A DNA stretch of 64,000 nt from Ectothiorhodospiraceae bacterium (lineage in GTDB: Bacteria; Pseudomonadota; Gammaproteobacteria; HK1): the NCBI GenBank assembly GCA_024234875.1, contig JACKNM010000003.1, positions 488,001-552,000 on the forward strand. Reading direction: 5' to 3'. A model generated the notes under the pieces. The model worked only from the letters and a program-made list of their open reading frames with translations. It searched no databases and had not been told where the DNA came from. This document shows, one piece after another, positions 42,364 to 51,266 of this stretch. The position numbers and the translations under genes were made by a program. Within the stretch, counting starts at the first letter, position 1. Each line of letters starts with the position of its first letter.

Positions 42364-44271
42364 CTAACGTCCGGCCGACGCGCGCCGGCGGCGCCCGGAC
42401 CGTTGCCCGTCACCGGTGGACTCGGTGTCGAACAGCTCCGCGAGCTGCTCCATCACCGCGCCGCCGAGCTGCTCGGCGTCGACCAGGGTCACCGCACGAC
42501 GGTAGTAGCGGGTGACGTCGTGACCGATGCCGATGGCCAACAGCTCGACCGGGCTGTCCCGCTCGATGTACTCGATCACCTGGCGCAGGTGCTGCTCGAG
42601 GTAGTTGCTCTGGTTCACCGACAGCGTCGAGTCGTCGACCGGCGCGCCGTCGCTGATGACCATCAGGATCCGTCGCTGCTCGGGCCTCGCGAGCAGGCGC
42701 TCGTGGGCCCACAGCAGCGCCTCGCCGTCGATGTTCTCCTTGAGGATTCCCTCCCGGAGCATGATGCCGAGGTTCTTGCGGGCGCGGCGCCACGGGGCGT
42801 CGGCGGACTTGTAGACGATGTGGCGGAGATCGTTGAGGCGCCCCGCGTTCGGCTTCTTGCCCCCGGCGAGCCAGCGCTCGCGCGACTGCCCGCCCTTCCA
42901 GGCGCGGGTGGTGAAGCCGAGGATCTCGACCTTGACCCCGCAGCGCTCGAGGGTCCGCGCCAGGATGTCGGCGCTGGTCGCGGCGACCACGATCGGTCGC
43001 CCCCGCATGGACCCCGAGTTGTCGATGAGCAGGCTGACCGCGGTGTCGCGGAACGTGGTCTGCTTCTCCATCTTGAACGACAGCGGATGCAGCGGGTTCG
43101 CCACCACGCGCGCGAGGCGGCCGGTGTCGAGCAGCCCCTCCTCGAGGTCGAAGTCCCAGCTTCGAGTCTGGCGCGCCATCAGGCGACGCTGCAGACGGTT
43201 GGCCAGCTTGCCGATCACGCTCTGCAGTGGCTGGAGCTGTTGGTCGAGGCTCTGGCGCAGGCGCGTCAGCTCGTCCGGCTCGCACAGCTCCTCGGCCCCG
43301 ACCACCTCGTCGAACTCGGTGGTGAAGGCGTGGTACTGGAATCGGTTCGGGTCGTTGCGGCCGGACTGCGGCGGGTACATCGCCTCGCCCGAGGCGTCCG
43401 GATCCTCTGCGCCGAACTCCAGCGAGCCGGGATCCATCGCGTCCATCGCGTCCGAGGCGTCGGACGCGTCCTGGTCCGCGCCGTCGCGCATCTCCAGGCC
43501 CTCGACCGACTCGGCCTCACCGGCATCGGCGTCGCCCGCCTCGCCCTCGTTCAACGCGCTCGAGCTCGCCTCGTCCTCGCCGCCGTCGGCGTCCTCGGGC
43601 TCCTGCTCGATCTCGGGGGCCTCGTCGGGGAACCCGAGGTTGTGCAGCATCCCCTTCAGGGTGTCGGCGAACGCGCGCTGGTCGCGCATGCTGTCGGCGA
43701 GCGCGCGGAGCTGCTCGCCGATCGAGTCCTCGAGCTGTGGCCGCCAGAGGTCGACGACCTCGCGCGCAGACGGCGGTGGTGGGCTCCCGGTCATCGCCTC
43801 ACGCGCGAGCAGGCGCACGATCTCGGCGAGCGGGGCCTGCTCGGCGCTACGCATCGAGCCGTAGCCCTGGGCCCGATAGCGCTCCTCGAGCGCGGCGTCG
43901 AGGTTGTCGGCCACCCCGGTCATCCGGCTGGCGCCGATGGCCTCGCAGCGCGCCTGCTCGACGGCGTTGAACACCGAGCGTGCGGCCGGGTCGCGGGGGG
44001 CGAGGCGGCCATGGACCTTCGCGCTGTGATGTCGCAGCCGGAGCGCGAGCGCATCGCACTGGCCGCGTGCGCTGGCCACGTCGGCGCTGCGCAACGGCAC
44101 CGCGGGACGACGCAGCTTCAGCGTCTTGCCGCTCATCGACGGCGAGTCGGTGACGAACTCGACCTCGACCTCTCCGTCGCGTGAGATGGCACGGGTGGTG
44201 GCCGCGGTCGCCTGTCGAAAGTGCTCGACCGCGGTCGTCGGGTCGTTGCCCTGGGAGTGGTGGCGTGTCAC
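42364..44271 (-). CDS. cobT: CobT-type cobaltochelatase subunit (VWA domain)
   Basis: A 635-residue CobT protein: a helical N-terminal region (residues 1-210), a very acidic middle (about 220-300, repeated Asp/Glu/Ala) and a C-terminal von Willebrand A domain with MIDAS motif LLIDNSGSMRG. With CobS it normally forms the ATPase that drives CobN to insert cobalt into hydrogenobyrinate diamide. No cobN or other B12 genes lie in the window. It starts 96 nt after the cobS stop. Confidence 0.93.
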   Translation of the reverse strand: MTRHHSQGNDPTTAVEHFRQATAATTRAISRDGEVEVEFVTDSPSMSGKTLKLRRPAVPLRSADVASARGQCDALALRLRHHSAKVHGRLAPRDPAARSVFNAVEQARCEAIGASRMTGVADNLDAALEERYRAQGYGSMRSAEQAPLAEIVRLLAREAMTGSPPPPSAREVVDLWRPQLEDSIGEQLRALADSMRDQRAFADTLKGMLHNLGFPDEAPEIEQEPEDADGGEDEASSSALNEGEAGDADAGEAESVEGLEMRDGADQDASDASDAMDAMDPGSLEFGAEDPDASGEAMYPPQSGRNDPNRFQYHAFTTEFDEVVGAEELCEPDELTRLRQSLDQQLQPLQSVIGKLANRLQRRLMARQTRSWDFDLEEGLLDTGRLARVVANPLHPLSFKMEKQTTFRDTAVSLLIDNSGSMRGRPIVVAATSADILARTLERCGVKVEILGFTTRAWKGGQSRERWLAGGKKPNAGRLNDLRHIVYKSADAPWRRARKNLGIMLREGILKENIDGEALLWAHERLLARPEQRRILMVISDGAPVDDSTLSVNQSNYLEQHLRQVIEYIERDSPVELLAIGIGHDVTRYYRRAVTLVDAEQLGGAVMEQLAELFDTESTGDGQRSGRRRRASAGR

Positions 44272-44367
44272 TGCTCGTTCAGCCTCGGTGCCGGGCGGCC
44301 AACGGCGCGCGTTGGACGGATGCCGCGCTCGCGGTCGGTTCTGGTCCGAGCATCGGCCCGACCGTGC

Positions 44368-45357
44368 TCAGGCGAGCGATGCCTGCACCCCGGTCTCCGG
44401 AAGCTCGGTGCCGAAGCAGCGCTGGTAGTACTCGGCGATCAGGGGCCGCTCGACCTCGTCACACTTGTTGAGGAAGGTCAGACGGAACGCGAACCCGAGG
44501 TCGCCGAAGAGCTGCGCGTTCTCGGCCCAGGTGATCACGGTGCGCGGGCTCATCACGGTCGAGACGTCGCCGGCGATGAACCCGGCGCGGGTCAGATCGG
44601 CCAGCGACACCATCTTGCTGATGGTCTGCCGCCCCTCCGGCGTGTCGTAGGCCTTGGCCTTGGACAGCACGATCTCCGCCTCGGCGTCGTGCTCGAGGTA
44701 GTTCAGGGTGGCCACGATGCTCCAGCGGTCCATCTGGCCCTGGTTGATCTGCTGGGTGCCGTGGTAGAGACCGGTCGCGTCACCGAGACCGACGGTGTTG
44801 GCGGTGGCGAACAGACGAAACGCCGGGTGCGGATGCAGCACGCGGGACTGGTCGAGGATGGTGAGCCGGCCCTCGGCCTCGAGCACGCGCTGGATCACGA
44901 ACATCACGTCCGGGCGACCGGCGTCGTACTCGTCGAACACCAGGGCGGTCGGGGTCTGGTAGGCCCAGGGCAGGATGCCCTCGCGGAACTCGGTGACCTG
45001 CGCCCCGTCGCGCAGCACGATGGCGTCCTTGCCGACGAGGTCGATGCGGCTGACGTGGCTGTCGAGATTGATGCGGATGCACGGCCAGTTGAGCCGCGCC
45101 GCGACCTGCTCGATGTGCGTCGACTTGCCCGTGCCGTGGTAGCCCTGGATCAGCACGCGGCGGTTGTAGGCGAAGCCGGCGAGGATGGCGAGCGTGGTAT
45201 CGCGGTCGAAACGATAGGACTCGTCGAGCGGCGGCACGTGCTCGGTGCGCCGGCTGTACGCCGGGCACTCCATGTCGGAGTCGATGCCGAACGTCTCGCG
45301 GACGGACACCTTGATGTCGGGAGTGCCGAGCCCGGCGTGGTCGGAGATGGTGGTCAT
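44368..45357 (-). CDS. cobS: CobS-type cobaltochelatase AAA+ subunit
   Basis: A 329-residue MoxR-like AAA+ ATPase with the CobS N-terminus (GIDSDMECPAYSRRTEHVPP), Walker A GYHGTGKSTH, Walker B ALVFDEYDAGRPDV and a sensor region FRLFATANTVGLGD. It forms a hexameric ring that pairs with CobT. It is upstream of cobT and probably in one operon. The region in front (45358-45604) contains large inverted repeats that may be regulatory. Confidence 0.94.
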   Translation of the reverse strand: MTTISDHAGLGTPDIKVSVRETFGIDSDMECPAYSRRTEHVPPLDESYRFDRDTTLAILAGFAYNRRVLIQGYHGTGKSTHIEQVAARLNWPCIRINLDSHVSRIDLVGKDAIVLRDGAQVTEFREGILPWAYQTPTALVFDEYDAGRPDVMFVIQRVLEAEGRLTILDQSRVLHPHPAFRLFATANTVGLGDATGLYHGTQQINQGQMDRWSIVATLNYLEHDAEAEIVLSKAKAYDTPEGRQTISKMVSLADLTRAGFIAGDVSTVMSPRTVITWAENAQLFGDLGFAFRLTFLNKCDEVERPLIAEYYQRCFGTELPETGVQASLA

Positions 45358-45441
45358 TCGGGTCCTTTCCTGGTCGCGGGCGACCGGAGCGTGAGCGGCG
45401 CGCGCGGGCGTCGCTCGCCAGGGCCGGTACCCGGGAGATAG

Positions 45442-45496
45442 AAAGCGGCAAGCTACTTCGATCCGGGGCTTCGGTGCAAGCGATCGAAGCGCTTTC
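45442..45496. promoter_or_regulatory. Interrupted inverted repeat upstream of cobS
   Basis: GAAAGCG (45442-45448) and CTTCGATC (45457-45464) on the left pair with GATCGAAG (45482-45489) and CGCTTTC (45490-45496) on the right, with an 8-nt bulge on one side. This is AT-richer than the surroundings and lies 85-140 nt upstream of the cobS start. It could be an operator or leader structure. Confidence 0.4.
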
Positions 45497-45559
45497 TCGG
45501 AGGGCCCGGGGACTCGGGCCCGGGGGACCTTCCGGGTCCGAGGCGGGGTGGGGCCCGGG

Positions 45560-45593
45560 CCGCATCCGGTCGCCGGTGGAGGACCGGATGCGG
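45560..45593. terminator. Perfect 12-bp hairpin after the USP gene
   Basis: CCGCATCCGGTC and GACCGGATGCGG, separated by 10 nt, form a perfect stem 12 nt beyond the stop of the USP gene at 45605. There is no T-run, so it may stabilise the 3' end or help factor-dependent termination. Confidence 0.5.
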
Positions 45594-45604
45594 CGCGCGG
45601 TGCC

Positions 45605-46438
45605 TCAGTGCGACATCAGCACCGGCACCGTCATGTGGCGCAGCAGATGCCGGGTCACGCCACCGAGCACCACCTCGCGGAAACGCGAGTGGCCGTAGGC
45701 GCCCATCACGATCAGATCGGCATCGGCGTCGGCGGCGCGCGACAGCAACAGATCGCCGATGTCGACGTCACCGGCCACCACCTGCTCGGCGCTCGCCTTC
45801 ACCCCATGACGCGCGAGGTGCAGCGAGATGTCGGCACCCGGGAGGTCGCCGGCCTGGCCTTCCCGTGGGTTCGCGTAGACCACCTCGACGTGCTCCGCCG
45901 CGACCAGGAAGGGCATCGCGTCGTGGACCGCGCGGGCCGCCTCACGGCTGCCGTTCCAGGCCACCAGAACGCGCTTCCCGGGTGGGCGTCTGACCCCGAT
46001 GTAGGGGATGACGAGCACCGGGCGGCCGAGCTCGAGGGTCAGGGAGTCGGGCAGGCCACCGACCACTGCCTCCTCCTCGTCGCCGCCGCCTTCCTGGCCG
46101 AGGATCACGAGATCCGAGTACCGGCCGTGCAGGTTCAGCGTGCTGACCAGCTCACCCTCGGCCAGCCGCCACTCCGCCGCGATACCGGCGCGATCGCAGA
46201 TCTGCGCCACCTGCTCGCGCACCGACTCGATGCGCTTGGCACGGTCCGCCTCGAGCTGCTCGAGCAGGGTCGGCATCACCGGAGCCTCGACGAAGACCGG
46301 CACGTTGAGCCCCGGGTCGACACAGACCGTGGTGAGGTGGGCCTCGAACCGATTGGCAAGCTCGATGGCTGCCTCGAGGCGGCCGGCACAGGACTTCCCG
46401 TCGTCGACGTGCACGACAAGATCGCGATAGCTCGACAT
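45605..46438 (-). CDS. Tandem-domain universal stress protein
   Basis: A 277-residue protein with two USP folds. Domain 1 (residues 1-145) starts YRDLVVHVDDGKSCAGRLEA and lacks the clear ATP loop. Domain 2 starts KRVLVAWNGSREAARAVHDA and has the phosphate-binding pattern VMGAYGHSRFREVVLGGVTR. Two-domain USPs are associated with stress and respiratory adaptation. GGGAG lies before ATG 46438. It opens the stress-gene stretch that runs to the right end of the window. Confidence 0.9.
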   Translation of the reverse strand: MSSYRDLVVHVDDGKSCAGRLEAAIELANRFEAHLTTVCVDPGLNVPVFVEAPVMPTLLEQLEADRAKRIESVREQVAQICDRAGIAAEWRLAEGELVSTLNLHGRYSDLVILGQEGGGDEEEAVVGGLPDSLTLELGRPVLVIPYIGVRRPPGKRVLVAWNGSREAARAVHDAMPFLVAAEHVEVVYANPREGQAGDLPGADISLHLARHGVKASAEQVVAGDVDIGDLLLSRAADADADLIVMGAYGHSRFREVVLGGVTRHLLRHMTVPVLMSH

Positions 46439-46535
46439 GACTGCTCTCCCGGTTGTGTTGGCCCCGGCCGCCAGTGGACGGGGTCGCGTCTTCCTCCGAG
46501 CGCCACTCGTCAGGCGGACGGCTCGGCTCGATTCG

Positions 46536-46982
46536 TCAACCCCGCACCTCGATCTTGCGCGGCGTCGCCGCCGCCCGCTTCGGGATGTCGACGCGGAGCA
46601 CACCGCTCGTGCAGCGCGCGGTGATGCGCTGGGCATCGGCGGTATCCGGCAGGCTGAAGCGGCGGTAGAAGGTGCCGCGCGCGCGCTCGGCCCGGCGCAT
46701 GGTGGTGCGCTCGGCATCTCCCGGGGCCGGCCGCTCGCCACGAATGCTCAGGACCCCGTCCGCCATCGACACCTCGATCGCGGCCGGGTCCACGCCGGGC
46801 ACGTCGGCCTCGATGACGAAGCCGGCGGCCTCCTCGCGGATGTCGACCGGCGGCATCCAGTGGCTGGTCACCACGTTGCTCTCCTCGTCGCGGCCGACAC
46901 CCGCGCTGCCGAATCCGCGCAGCACGCGCTCCATGTCGTCGAAGGGCCAGCGGCGAAGCGGATCATCTCTCGACGAGCTCAT
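46536..46982 (-). CDS. Small heat shock protein (Hsp20)
   Basis: A 148-residue alpha-crystallin-domain chaperone. The domain runs from PPVDIREEAAGFVIEADVPG to GVLRVDIPKR and includes AIEVSMADGVLSIRGERP and the conserved G-V-L motif. The arginine-rich GTFYRRFSLP segment matches the family. It would hold unfolding proteins in soluble form. It is a shorter paralogue of the Hsp20 at 59583. It lies 97 nt downstream of the tandem USP start, on the same strand. Confidence 0.93.
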   Translation of the reverse strand: MSSSRDDPLRRWPFDDMERVLRGFGSAGVGRDEESNVVTSHWMPPVDIREEAAGFVIEADVPGVDPAAIEVSMADGVLSIRGERPAPGDAERTTMRRAERARGTFYRRFSLPDTADAQRITARCTSGVLRVDIPKRAAATPRKIEVRG

Positions 46983-47100
46983 CTACGGCGTCCTCCGATG
47001 CAATGACTCACGGTCTCGGCGTGATCGGCGAGGCGGACTGTGGCACGTCCGGCGAGCGGGGATCCACGTCGGCTGCTCGCCCACGCTCGGTCGACCACGG

Positions 47101-48687
47101 TCACAGAGTCTCCTCGGGGTGGTGGATGCAAGGAATGACGGGGATCAACAGCGCGTGCGCGAGCGCGGTCGCATCCGGCTCGGTGCCGGGCTCGACCCGA
47201 ATCGACAGCGCGCGCTCCTCGGCGGCCAGCGGCTCGAGACGCGTGCGCTGCCACTCGAGCACCGCGAGGTCGGCATCCGACGGGTCGTCGCCACGCCGGG
47301 CTCGCGCCGCGATGCGCGCGCGAAGCGTCGCCTCGTCGGCGTCCGCCCACAGGATGCGCAGCGGCACGCCGAGCGAGTCGGCGAGGGCGTGGAAACGGTC
47401 GCGCCATCGCCGGTCGATGAACGTCGCGTCGACGATCGCCGCGTGGCCCGACTCGAGCACCGGGACGGCGAGCGCGGCCAGGTGCTCGTAGGTGCGCGAC
47501 GTCGCCTCGGCGCCGTAGAGCGCGGGGTGGTCACCGAGCAATCGCTTGCGCTCGACGTCGGAGCGGATGCGCACCGCGCGACCGACGCCGGTGAGGCGCG
47601 CGGCCTGGAACGACTTGCCCGACCCCGACAGCCCGTGGGTGATGACGAGCGGCGCGCGCGGCGGCGGCGCCGCGTAGGCGCGGGCGTCGGCGATGCGTGT
47701 GACCAGATCCGTGGCAGGCTCCGGGTCCCCCGGTCGCTGGTCGGCGCGGATGCGCGCGACCTTGGCCCGCACCAGGGCCCGGTAGAGCAGGTACAGGCGC
47801 AGCACCGACATCCCGAGATAGTCACCGCTCGCCGCCAGCCAGGCGTCGAGGAAGTGGACGCCGAGGTCGGGTCGCCCGCGATGCTCGAGGTCCATCAGTG
47901 TGAACGCGACCTCGGACATCACGTCGCCGACGCGCAGGGCGCGGCTGAACTCGATGCAGTCGAAGGCGACGACGCGGTCCTCGCGCAGCACCAGGTTCTC
48001 GAGGTGGAGGTCGCCGTGGCACTCGCGCACCCGCCCGGCGCCGCGCCGGGCGGCGAGCACCGGCCGCAGCCGCGCGAGCTCCCGCTCGGTGTGTTCGCGC
48101 AGCGCGGCGAGCGTGGCAGCGGCGATCGCCGGATGGTCCTCGAGGGCGTCGAGATTGGCCAGTGCCTCGGCCCGTATCTGCTCCGGCGTGCCGAGCGACT
48201 CGTCGTCCACGACCGGGTCCGCCTGCTGGTGGAACTCGGCGAGACGGGTGGCGAACGTCCGCAGGTGCTCGGCGGTGAGCTCGCCCCGGGCCAGCACCCG
48301 GTCGAGCCGGGCGTCGTCGGGGAACTGGCGCATCTGCACCGCGTACTCCACCGGTCGGCCCTCACCGTCGATCCGCAGCCCGGGTGCGCCACCGTCGTCG
48401 ACGTTCACCGCCACCACCCCGAGGTAGAGCTCGGGTGCCAGCCGCCGGTTCAGACGCACCTCGTCCTCGCAGGCGGCGCGGCGGCGCTCGAGCGAGCCGA
48501 AATCCAGGAACGGCAGGGTGACCGGACGCTTGATCTTGTAGGCGAGCGCGCCGGTGAGGAAGACGCGACTGATGTGGGTCTCGATCATCCGCACCGGGTC
48601 GACCGGATGCGGATAGGCGCGGGGGTCACGTAGCGCCGCCGCCAGCGTGGTCTCGTCGATCGTTTCCGTCGAGCCGATGCGGGACAC
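47101..48687 (-). CDS. Fused aminoglycoside-phosphotransferase-like kinase and P-loop ATPase
   Basis: A 528-residue two-domain protein. The N-terminal kinase-like half has FLTGALAYKIKRPV, the catalytic motif RECHGDLHLENLVL and metal motif VVAFDCIEF. The C-terminal half (from about 345) is a small P-loop kinase with VITHGLSGSGKSFQAARL and AAIVDATFIDRRWRDRFHAL. Such fusions are widespread and uncharacterised; in Mycobacterium a similar one lies in the hypoxia regulon. The start is GTG 48687, five bases after GGAGG. Confidence 0.85.
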   Translation of the reverse strand: MSRIGSTETIDETTLAAALRDPRAYPHPVDPVRMIETHISRVFLTGALAYKIKRPVTLPFLDFGSLERRRAACEDEVRLNRRLAPELYLGVVAVNVDDGGAPGLRIDGEGRPVEYAVQMRQFPDDARLDRVLARGELTAEHLRTFATRLAEFHQQADPVVDDESLGTPEQIRAEALANLDALEDHPAIAAATLAALREHTERELARLRPVLAARRGAGRVRECHGDLHLENLVLREDRVVAFDCIEFSRALRVGDVMSEVAFTLMDLEHRGRPDLGVHFLDAWLAASGDYLGMSVLRLYLLYRALVRAKVARIRADQRPGDPEPATDLVTRIADARAYAAPPPRAPLVITHGLSGSGKSFQAARLTGVGRAVRIRSDVERKRLLGDHPALYGAEATSRTYEHLAALAVPVLESGHAAIVDATFIDRRWRDRFHALADSLGVPLRILWADADEATLRARIAARARRGDDPSDADLAVLEWQRTRLEPLAAEERALSIRVEPGTEPDATALAHALLIPVIPCIHHPEETL

Positions 48688-48736
48688 GGCCTCCTCCGGT
48701 GCGCTCACCGCCGCGCTCGGTGGGCGCCGACGAGAC

Positions 48737-49144
48737 TCAGGCCGCGCCGGCGGCACCCGTGGCCTCGGACAGGCCCGCCCAAGGCGTCGGGTCGTGGCGC
48801 ACCGCGACCAGCGCGACGTAGGCGGCCACGCCCAGCGCGGCCAGCGTCGCGAGCACCCTTGCGCGGACCGGTGTGCGCGGCGACACCGCGATCATCCCCA
48901 GAGCGATGTAGACGACCACCGCCAGCAACTTCACGCCGAGCCAGGGCACCGCGAGCGGCGAGATGCCGAGCCGGACCGCCATCACCACGCCGCTCGCGAG
49001 GAGGGCGGTGTCCACGATGTGCGGGGCGATGCGCCCGAGGCGAGCCGCCGGCCCGCGTCCGAGCAGGCGGCCGAGCGCGCGCAGCGCGAACCAGCCGACA
49101 CTCACCGCGGCCAGCGCGACGTGGATCGACTTCAGCGTGACCAA
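48737..49144 (-). CDS. SirB2-family membrane protein
   Basis: About 135 residues with four hydrophobic helices: SIHVALAAVSVGWFALRALG, HIVDTALLASGVVMAVRLGI, WLGVKLLAVVVYIALGMIAV and VLATLAALGVAAYVALVAVR. This pattern matches SirB2/YozB-like proteins of unknown role. Histidines in the first two helices (KSIHV, APHIV) could bind haem. The start is uncertain: TTG 49144 fits the family but has no ribosome site. It lies 77 nt downstream of the cytochrome c gene, on the same strand. Confidence 0.75.
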   Translation of the reverse strand: MVTLKSIHVALAAVSVGWFALRALGRLLGRGPAARLGRIAPHIVDTALLASGVVMAVRLGISPLAVPWLGVKLLAVVVYIALGMIAVSPRTPVRARVLATLAALGVAAYVALVAVRHDPTPWAGLSEATGAAGAA

Positions 49145-49221
49145 GGGCCGTCGACACCGGTCGGGAGAGTGGGCTCGACTGGTCCGGGCACTCGTGCCTC
49201 CGCACCGTGGCGGCGCTGCGA

Positions 49222-49563
49222 TCAGCGCAGTCCGCTGATGCCGTACTGGGACTCCGCGAGCCAGGTCGTCACGTCCTCGACCTCCTCCGGGCCCCAGCCG
49301 AGCTCGAGATAGGCCTGCCAGCGCGCCACCCACTGCGCGATGTCGCCGAGCGACTGCGCCTTGTGCCGCTCGCGCACGTGCACGGTGCTGGTGTGACAGG
49401 CCTGGCAGTGGTTCTCGTAGAGCAGCCGGCCGCGGGCCGGATCCCCGGCCGCCGCCGGCCCGGCGAGCGTGACGAGCACCGTGGCGAGCACGGTCGGGGC
49501 GAGCAGCGCGCGGCGCGCGCGCCGCGACGGGTGGCTCGCCGACATGGTGGACGCGTTGGTCAC
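49222..49563 (-). CDS. Exported cytochrome c-like protein
   Basis: A 113-residue periplasmic protein with signal peptide (LLAPTVLATVLVTLAGPAAA) and one haem motif C53-Q-A-C56-H57. No methionine follows the motif, so the usual Met ligand is missing; another histidine, perhaps in HVRERHK, may serve. The C-terminus WGPEEVEDVTTWLAESQYGI matches short cytochromes. The start is GTG 49563 with GGAG six bases upstream. An FNR-type site at 49621-49634 faces this gene. Confidence 0.85.
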   Translation of the reverse strand: MTNASTMSASHPSRRARRALLAPTVLATVLVTLAGPAAAGDPARGRLLYENHCQACHTSTVHVRERHKAQSLGDIAQWVARWQAYLELGWGPEEVEDVTTWLAESQYGISGLR

Positions 49564-49592
49564 GTGAATCTCCGGGCGCGACTCCGGGTGCC

Positions 49593-49634
49593 ATGCTCCC
49601 CGTTGTCGCGTGGGTGGGAATTGATCACGATCAA
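49593..49634 (-). promoter_or_regulatory. FNR-type promoter A (towards cytochrome c)
   Basis: A perfect TTGATCACGATCAA (49621-49634) is followed on the minus strand, after 22 nt, by GAGCAT (49598-49593) as a -10-like hexamer, and after about 30 nt more by the cytochrome c start. The geometry is that of class II FNR activation (site near -41.5). Confidence 0.8.
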
Positions 49635-49712
49635 CGCGTCGTCGGTCCGCGCCCGGCCGTGCGGGCGGGCTCGGCGGTGGCGTCCCGGGCGCGCGGCGGC
49701 ACCGGAGCGCGG

Positions 49713-49754
49713 TTGATCTCGATCAACGCCCGCCAGCGGTGCCGCGGCGACACT
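49713..49754 (+). promoter_or_regulatory. FNR-type promoter B (towards hemN)
   Basis: A perfect TTGATCTCGATCAA (49713-49726), a 22-nt gap, then GACACT (49749-49754) as a weak -10. hemN starts 19 nt beyond, with GGAGG five bases before the ATG. Confidence 0.8.
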
Positions 49755-49773
49755 GCGTCCATCGGAGGTTCGC

Positions 49774-51138
49774 ATGCACAGCCAACTGGTCGCCAAGTAC
49801 GACGTCCCCGGCCCGCGGTACACCAGCTACCCCACCGTCCCGTACTGGGAGAGCGAGGGGTTCGGCGTCGAGGCCTGGCGCGACGCACTGGCCGAGACCT
49901 ATGCCGCCGAGGGCCGGCGCACCGGCATCGCCGTCTACGTCCACCTGCCGTACTGCGAGAGCCTGTGCACGTTCTGCGGCTGCACCAAGCACATCAGCCG
50001 CAGCCACGCCGTCGAGGGGCCGTACGTCGACGGCCTGTTGGCGGAGTGGGCCCAGTATCGGCGGCTGTTCGATGCCGACCTCGCGGTGCGCGAGATCCAC
50101 CTCGGTGGCGGCACGCCGACGTTCTTCTCCCCGGCGAGCCTCGCACGGCTGGTCGACGGCCTGCTCGCGGGCACCCGGCCGGCCGACGATCACGAGTTCG
50201 GGTTCGAGGCGCACCCCAACAGCACCTCGCGTGAGCACCTCGAGCGCCTGCACGAGCTCGGCTTCCGTCGGTTGAGCCTCGGGGTGCAGGACTTCGATCC
50301 GGTGGTGCAGACCGCGATCCACCGCCATCAGCCCCTCGAGCGGGTGCGGGAGGTGACCGAGCAGGCGCGCGCCCTCGGCTACGCGTCGGTCAACTACGAC
50401 CTGGTCTACGGCCTGCCCAAGCAACGCATCGAGGGCGTGCGCTCGACGGTGCGCGACGTGCTCGCCCTGCGTCCGGACCGCATCGCCTACTACGGCTACG
50501 CCCACGTGCCGTGGGTGAAGGGCGTGGGCCAGCGCGGATTCGTCGACGCCGACATCCCGCGTGGCGCGGACAAGCGCGCGCTGTACGAGGCGGGGCGCAC
50601 GATGCTCGAGGATGCGGGGTACGAGGAGGTCGGGCTGGACCACTTCGCGTTGCCGGACGACGGGCTCGCCCGTGCCTGGCGCGAGGGCCGGCTCGCGCGG
50701 AGCTTCATGGGCTACACCGAGTCGCGCACGCGGATCTGCGTCGGCCTCGGCATGTCCGCGATCGGCGACGCGTGGGGCGCGTTCGCCCAGAACGAGAAGA
50801 AGGTCGCGACCTATCTCGAGCGCGTCGGCCGCGGCGAGCTGCCGTTGCTGCGTGGGCACCGCCTGAATGCCGAGGATCTGGTGCTCCGGCGCCACATCCA
50901 CGAGGTGATGTGCCGCTTCGAGACGAGCTGGGACGAGGCCGAGGGCGCGATGCCGGCGCTGCGTGACGCGGTGGCCGAGCTCGCACCGCTGGCCGAGGAC
51001 GGCATCGTCGAGCTCGGCTCGAATCGGGTGCGGGTGACCGCTCGCGGGCGGCCGTTCCTGCGCAACGTGTGCATGGCCTTCGACGCGCGCCTGCGCGCGC
51101 GTGCTCCCACCGCGCCGACCTTCAGCCAGGCGATCTGA
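49774..51138 (+). CDS. hemN: Oxygen-independent coproporphyrinogen III dehydrogenase HemN
   Basis: A 454-residue radical-SAM enzyme that makes protoporphyrinogen IX from coproporphyrinogen III without oxygen. It has the iron-sulfur motif C61-x3-C65-x2-C68 plus C70 in YCESLCTFCGCTKHI, preceded by GPRYTSYPTVPYW, which separates true HemN from HemW. The glycine-rich SAM-binding strand HLGGGTPTFFSP and the tail GSNRVRVTARGRPFLRNVCM also match. It is preceded by an FNR-type promoter, as expected for an anaerobic enzyme. Confidence 0.97.
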   Translation: MHSQLVAKYDVPGPRYTSYPTVPYWESEGFGVEAWRDALAETYAAEGRRTGIAVYVHLPYCESLCTFCGCTKHISRSHAVEGPYVDGLLAEWAQYRRLFDADLAVREIHLGGGTPTFFSPASLARLVDGLLAGTRPADDHEFGFEAHPNSTSREHLERLHELGFRRLSLGVQDFDPVVQTAIHRHQPLERVREVTEQARALGYASVNYDLVYGLPKQRIEGVRSTVRDVLALRPDRIAYYGYAHVPWVKGVGQRGFVDADIPRGADKRALYEAGRTMLEDAGYEEVGLDHFALPDDGLARAWREGRLARSFMGYTESRTRICVGLGMSAIGDAWGAFAQNEKKVATYLERVGRGELPLLRGHRLNAEDLVLRRHIHEVMCRFETSWDEAEGAMPALRDAVAELAPLAEDGIVELGSNRVRVTARGRPFLRNVCMAFDARLRARAPTAPTFSQAI

Positions 51139-51195
51139 CGCGGCGCGCGAGCGATGGCGCGCTGGCGTCACGGCGCGCGCCGATCTCGACCCCCT

Positions 51196-51237
51196 TTGAT
51201 CTTTGTCAACCCTCGGCGGTTCCCGACGGGCCAGCAT
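51196..51237 (+). promoter_or_regulatory. FNR-type promoter C (towards Crp/Fnr regulator)
   Basis: TTGATCTTTGTCAA (51196-51209; one base off the perfect repeat), a 22-nt gap, then CAGCAT (51232-51237). The regulator starts at 51267. Confidence 0.75.
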
Positions 51238-51266
51238 GTGCCACCGTCGACGAGGAGGGTAACGAC

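Noticed and set aside
42331..44184. A long plus-strand frame opposite cobT
   Set aside because: Shadow frame; cobT has the MIDAS motif and normal length.
46527..46539. CTCGATTCGTCAA as an FNR site for the tandem USP gene
   Set aside because: Only one half-site matches and no -10-like hexamer lies 22 nt beyond; it overlaps the Hsp20 stop.
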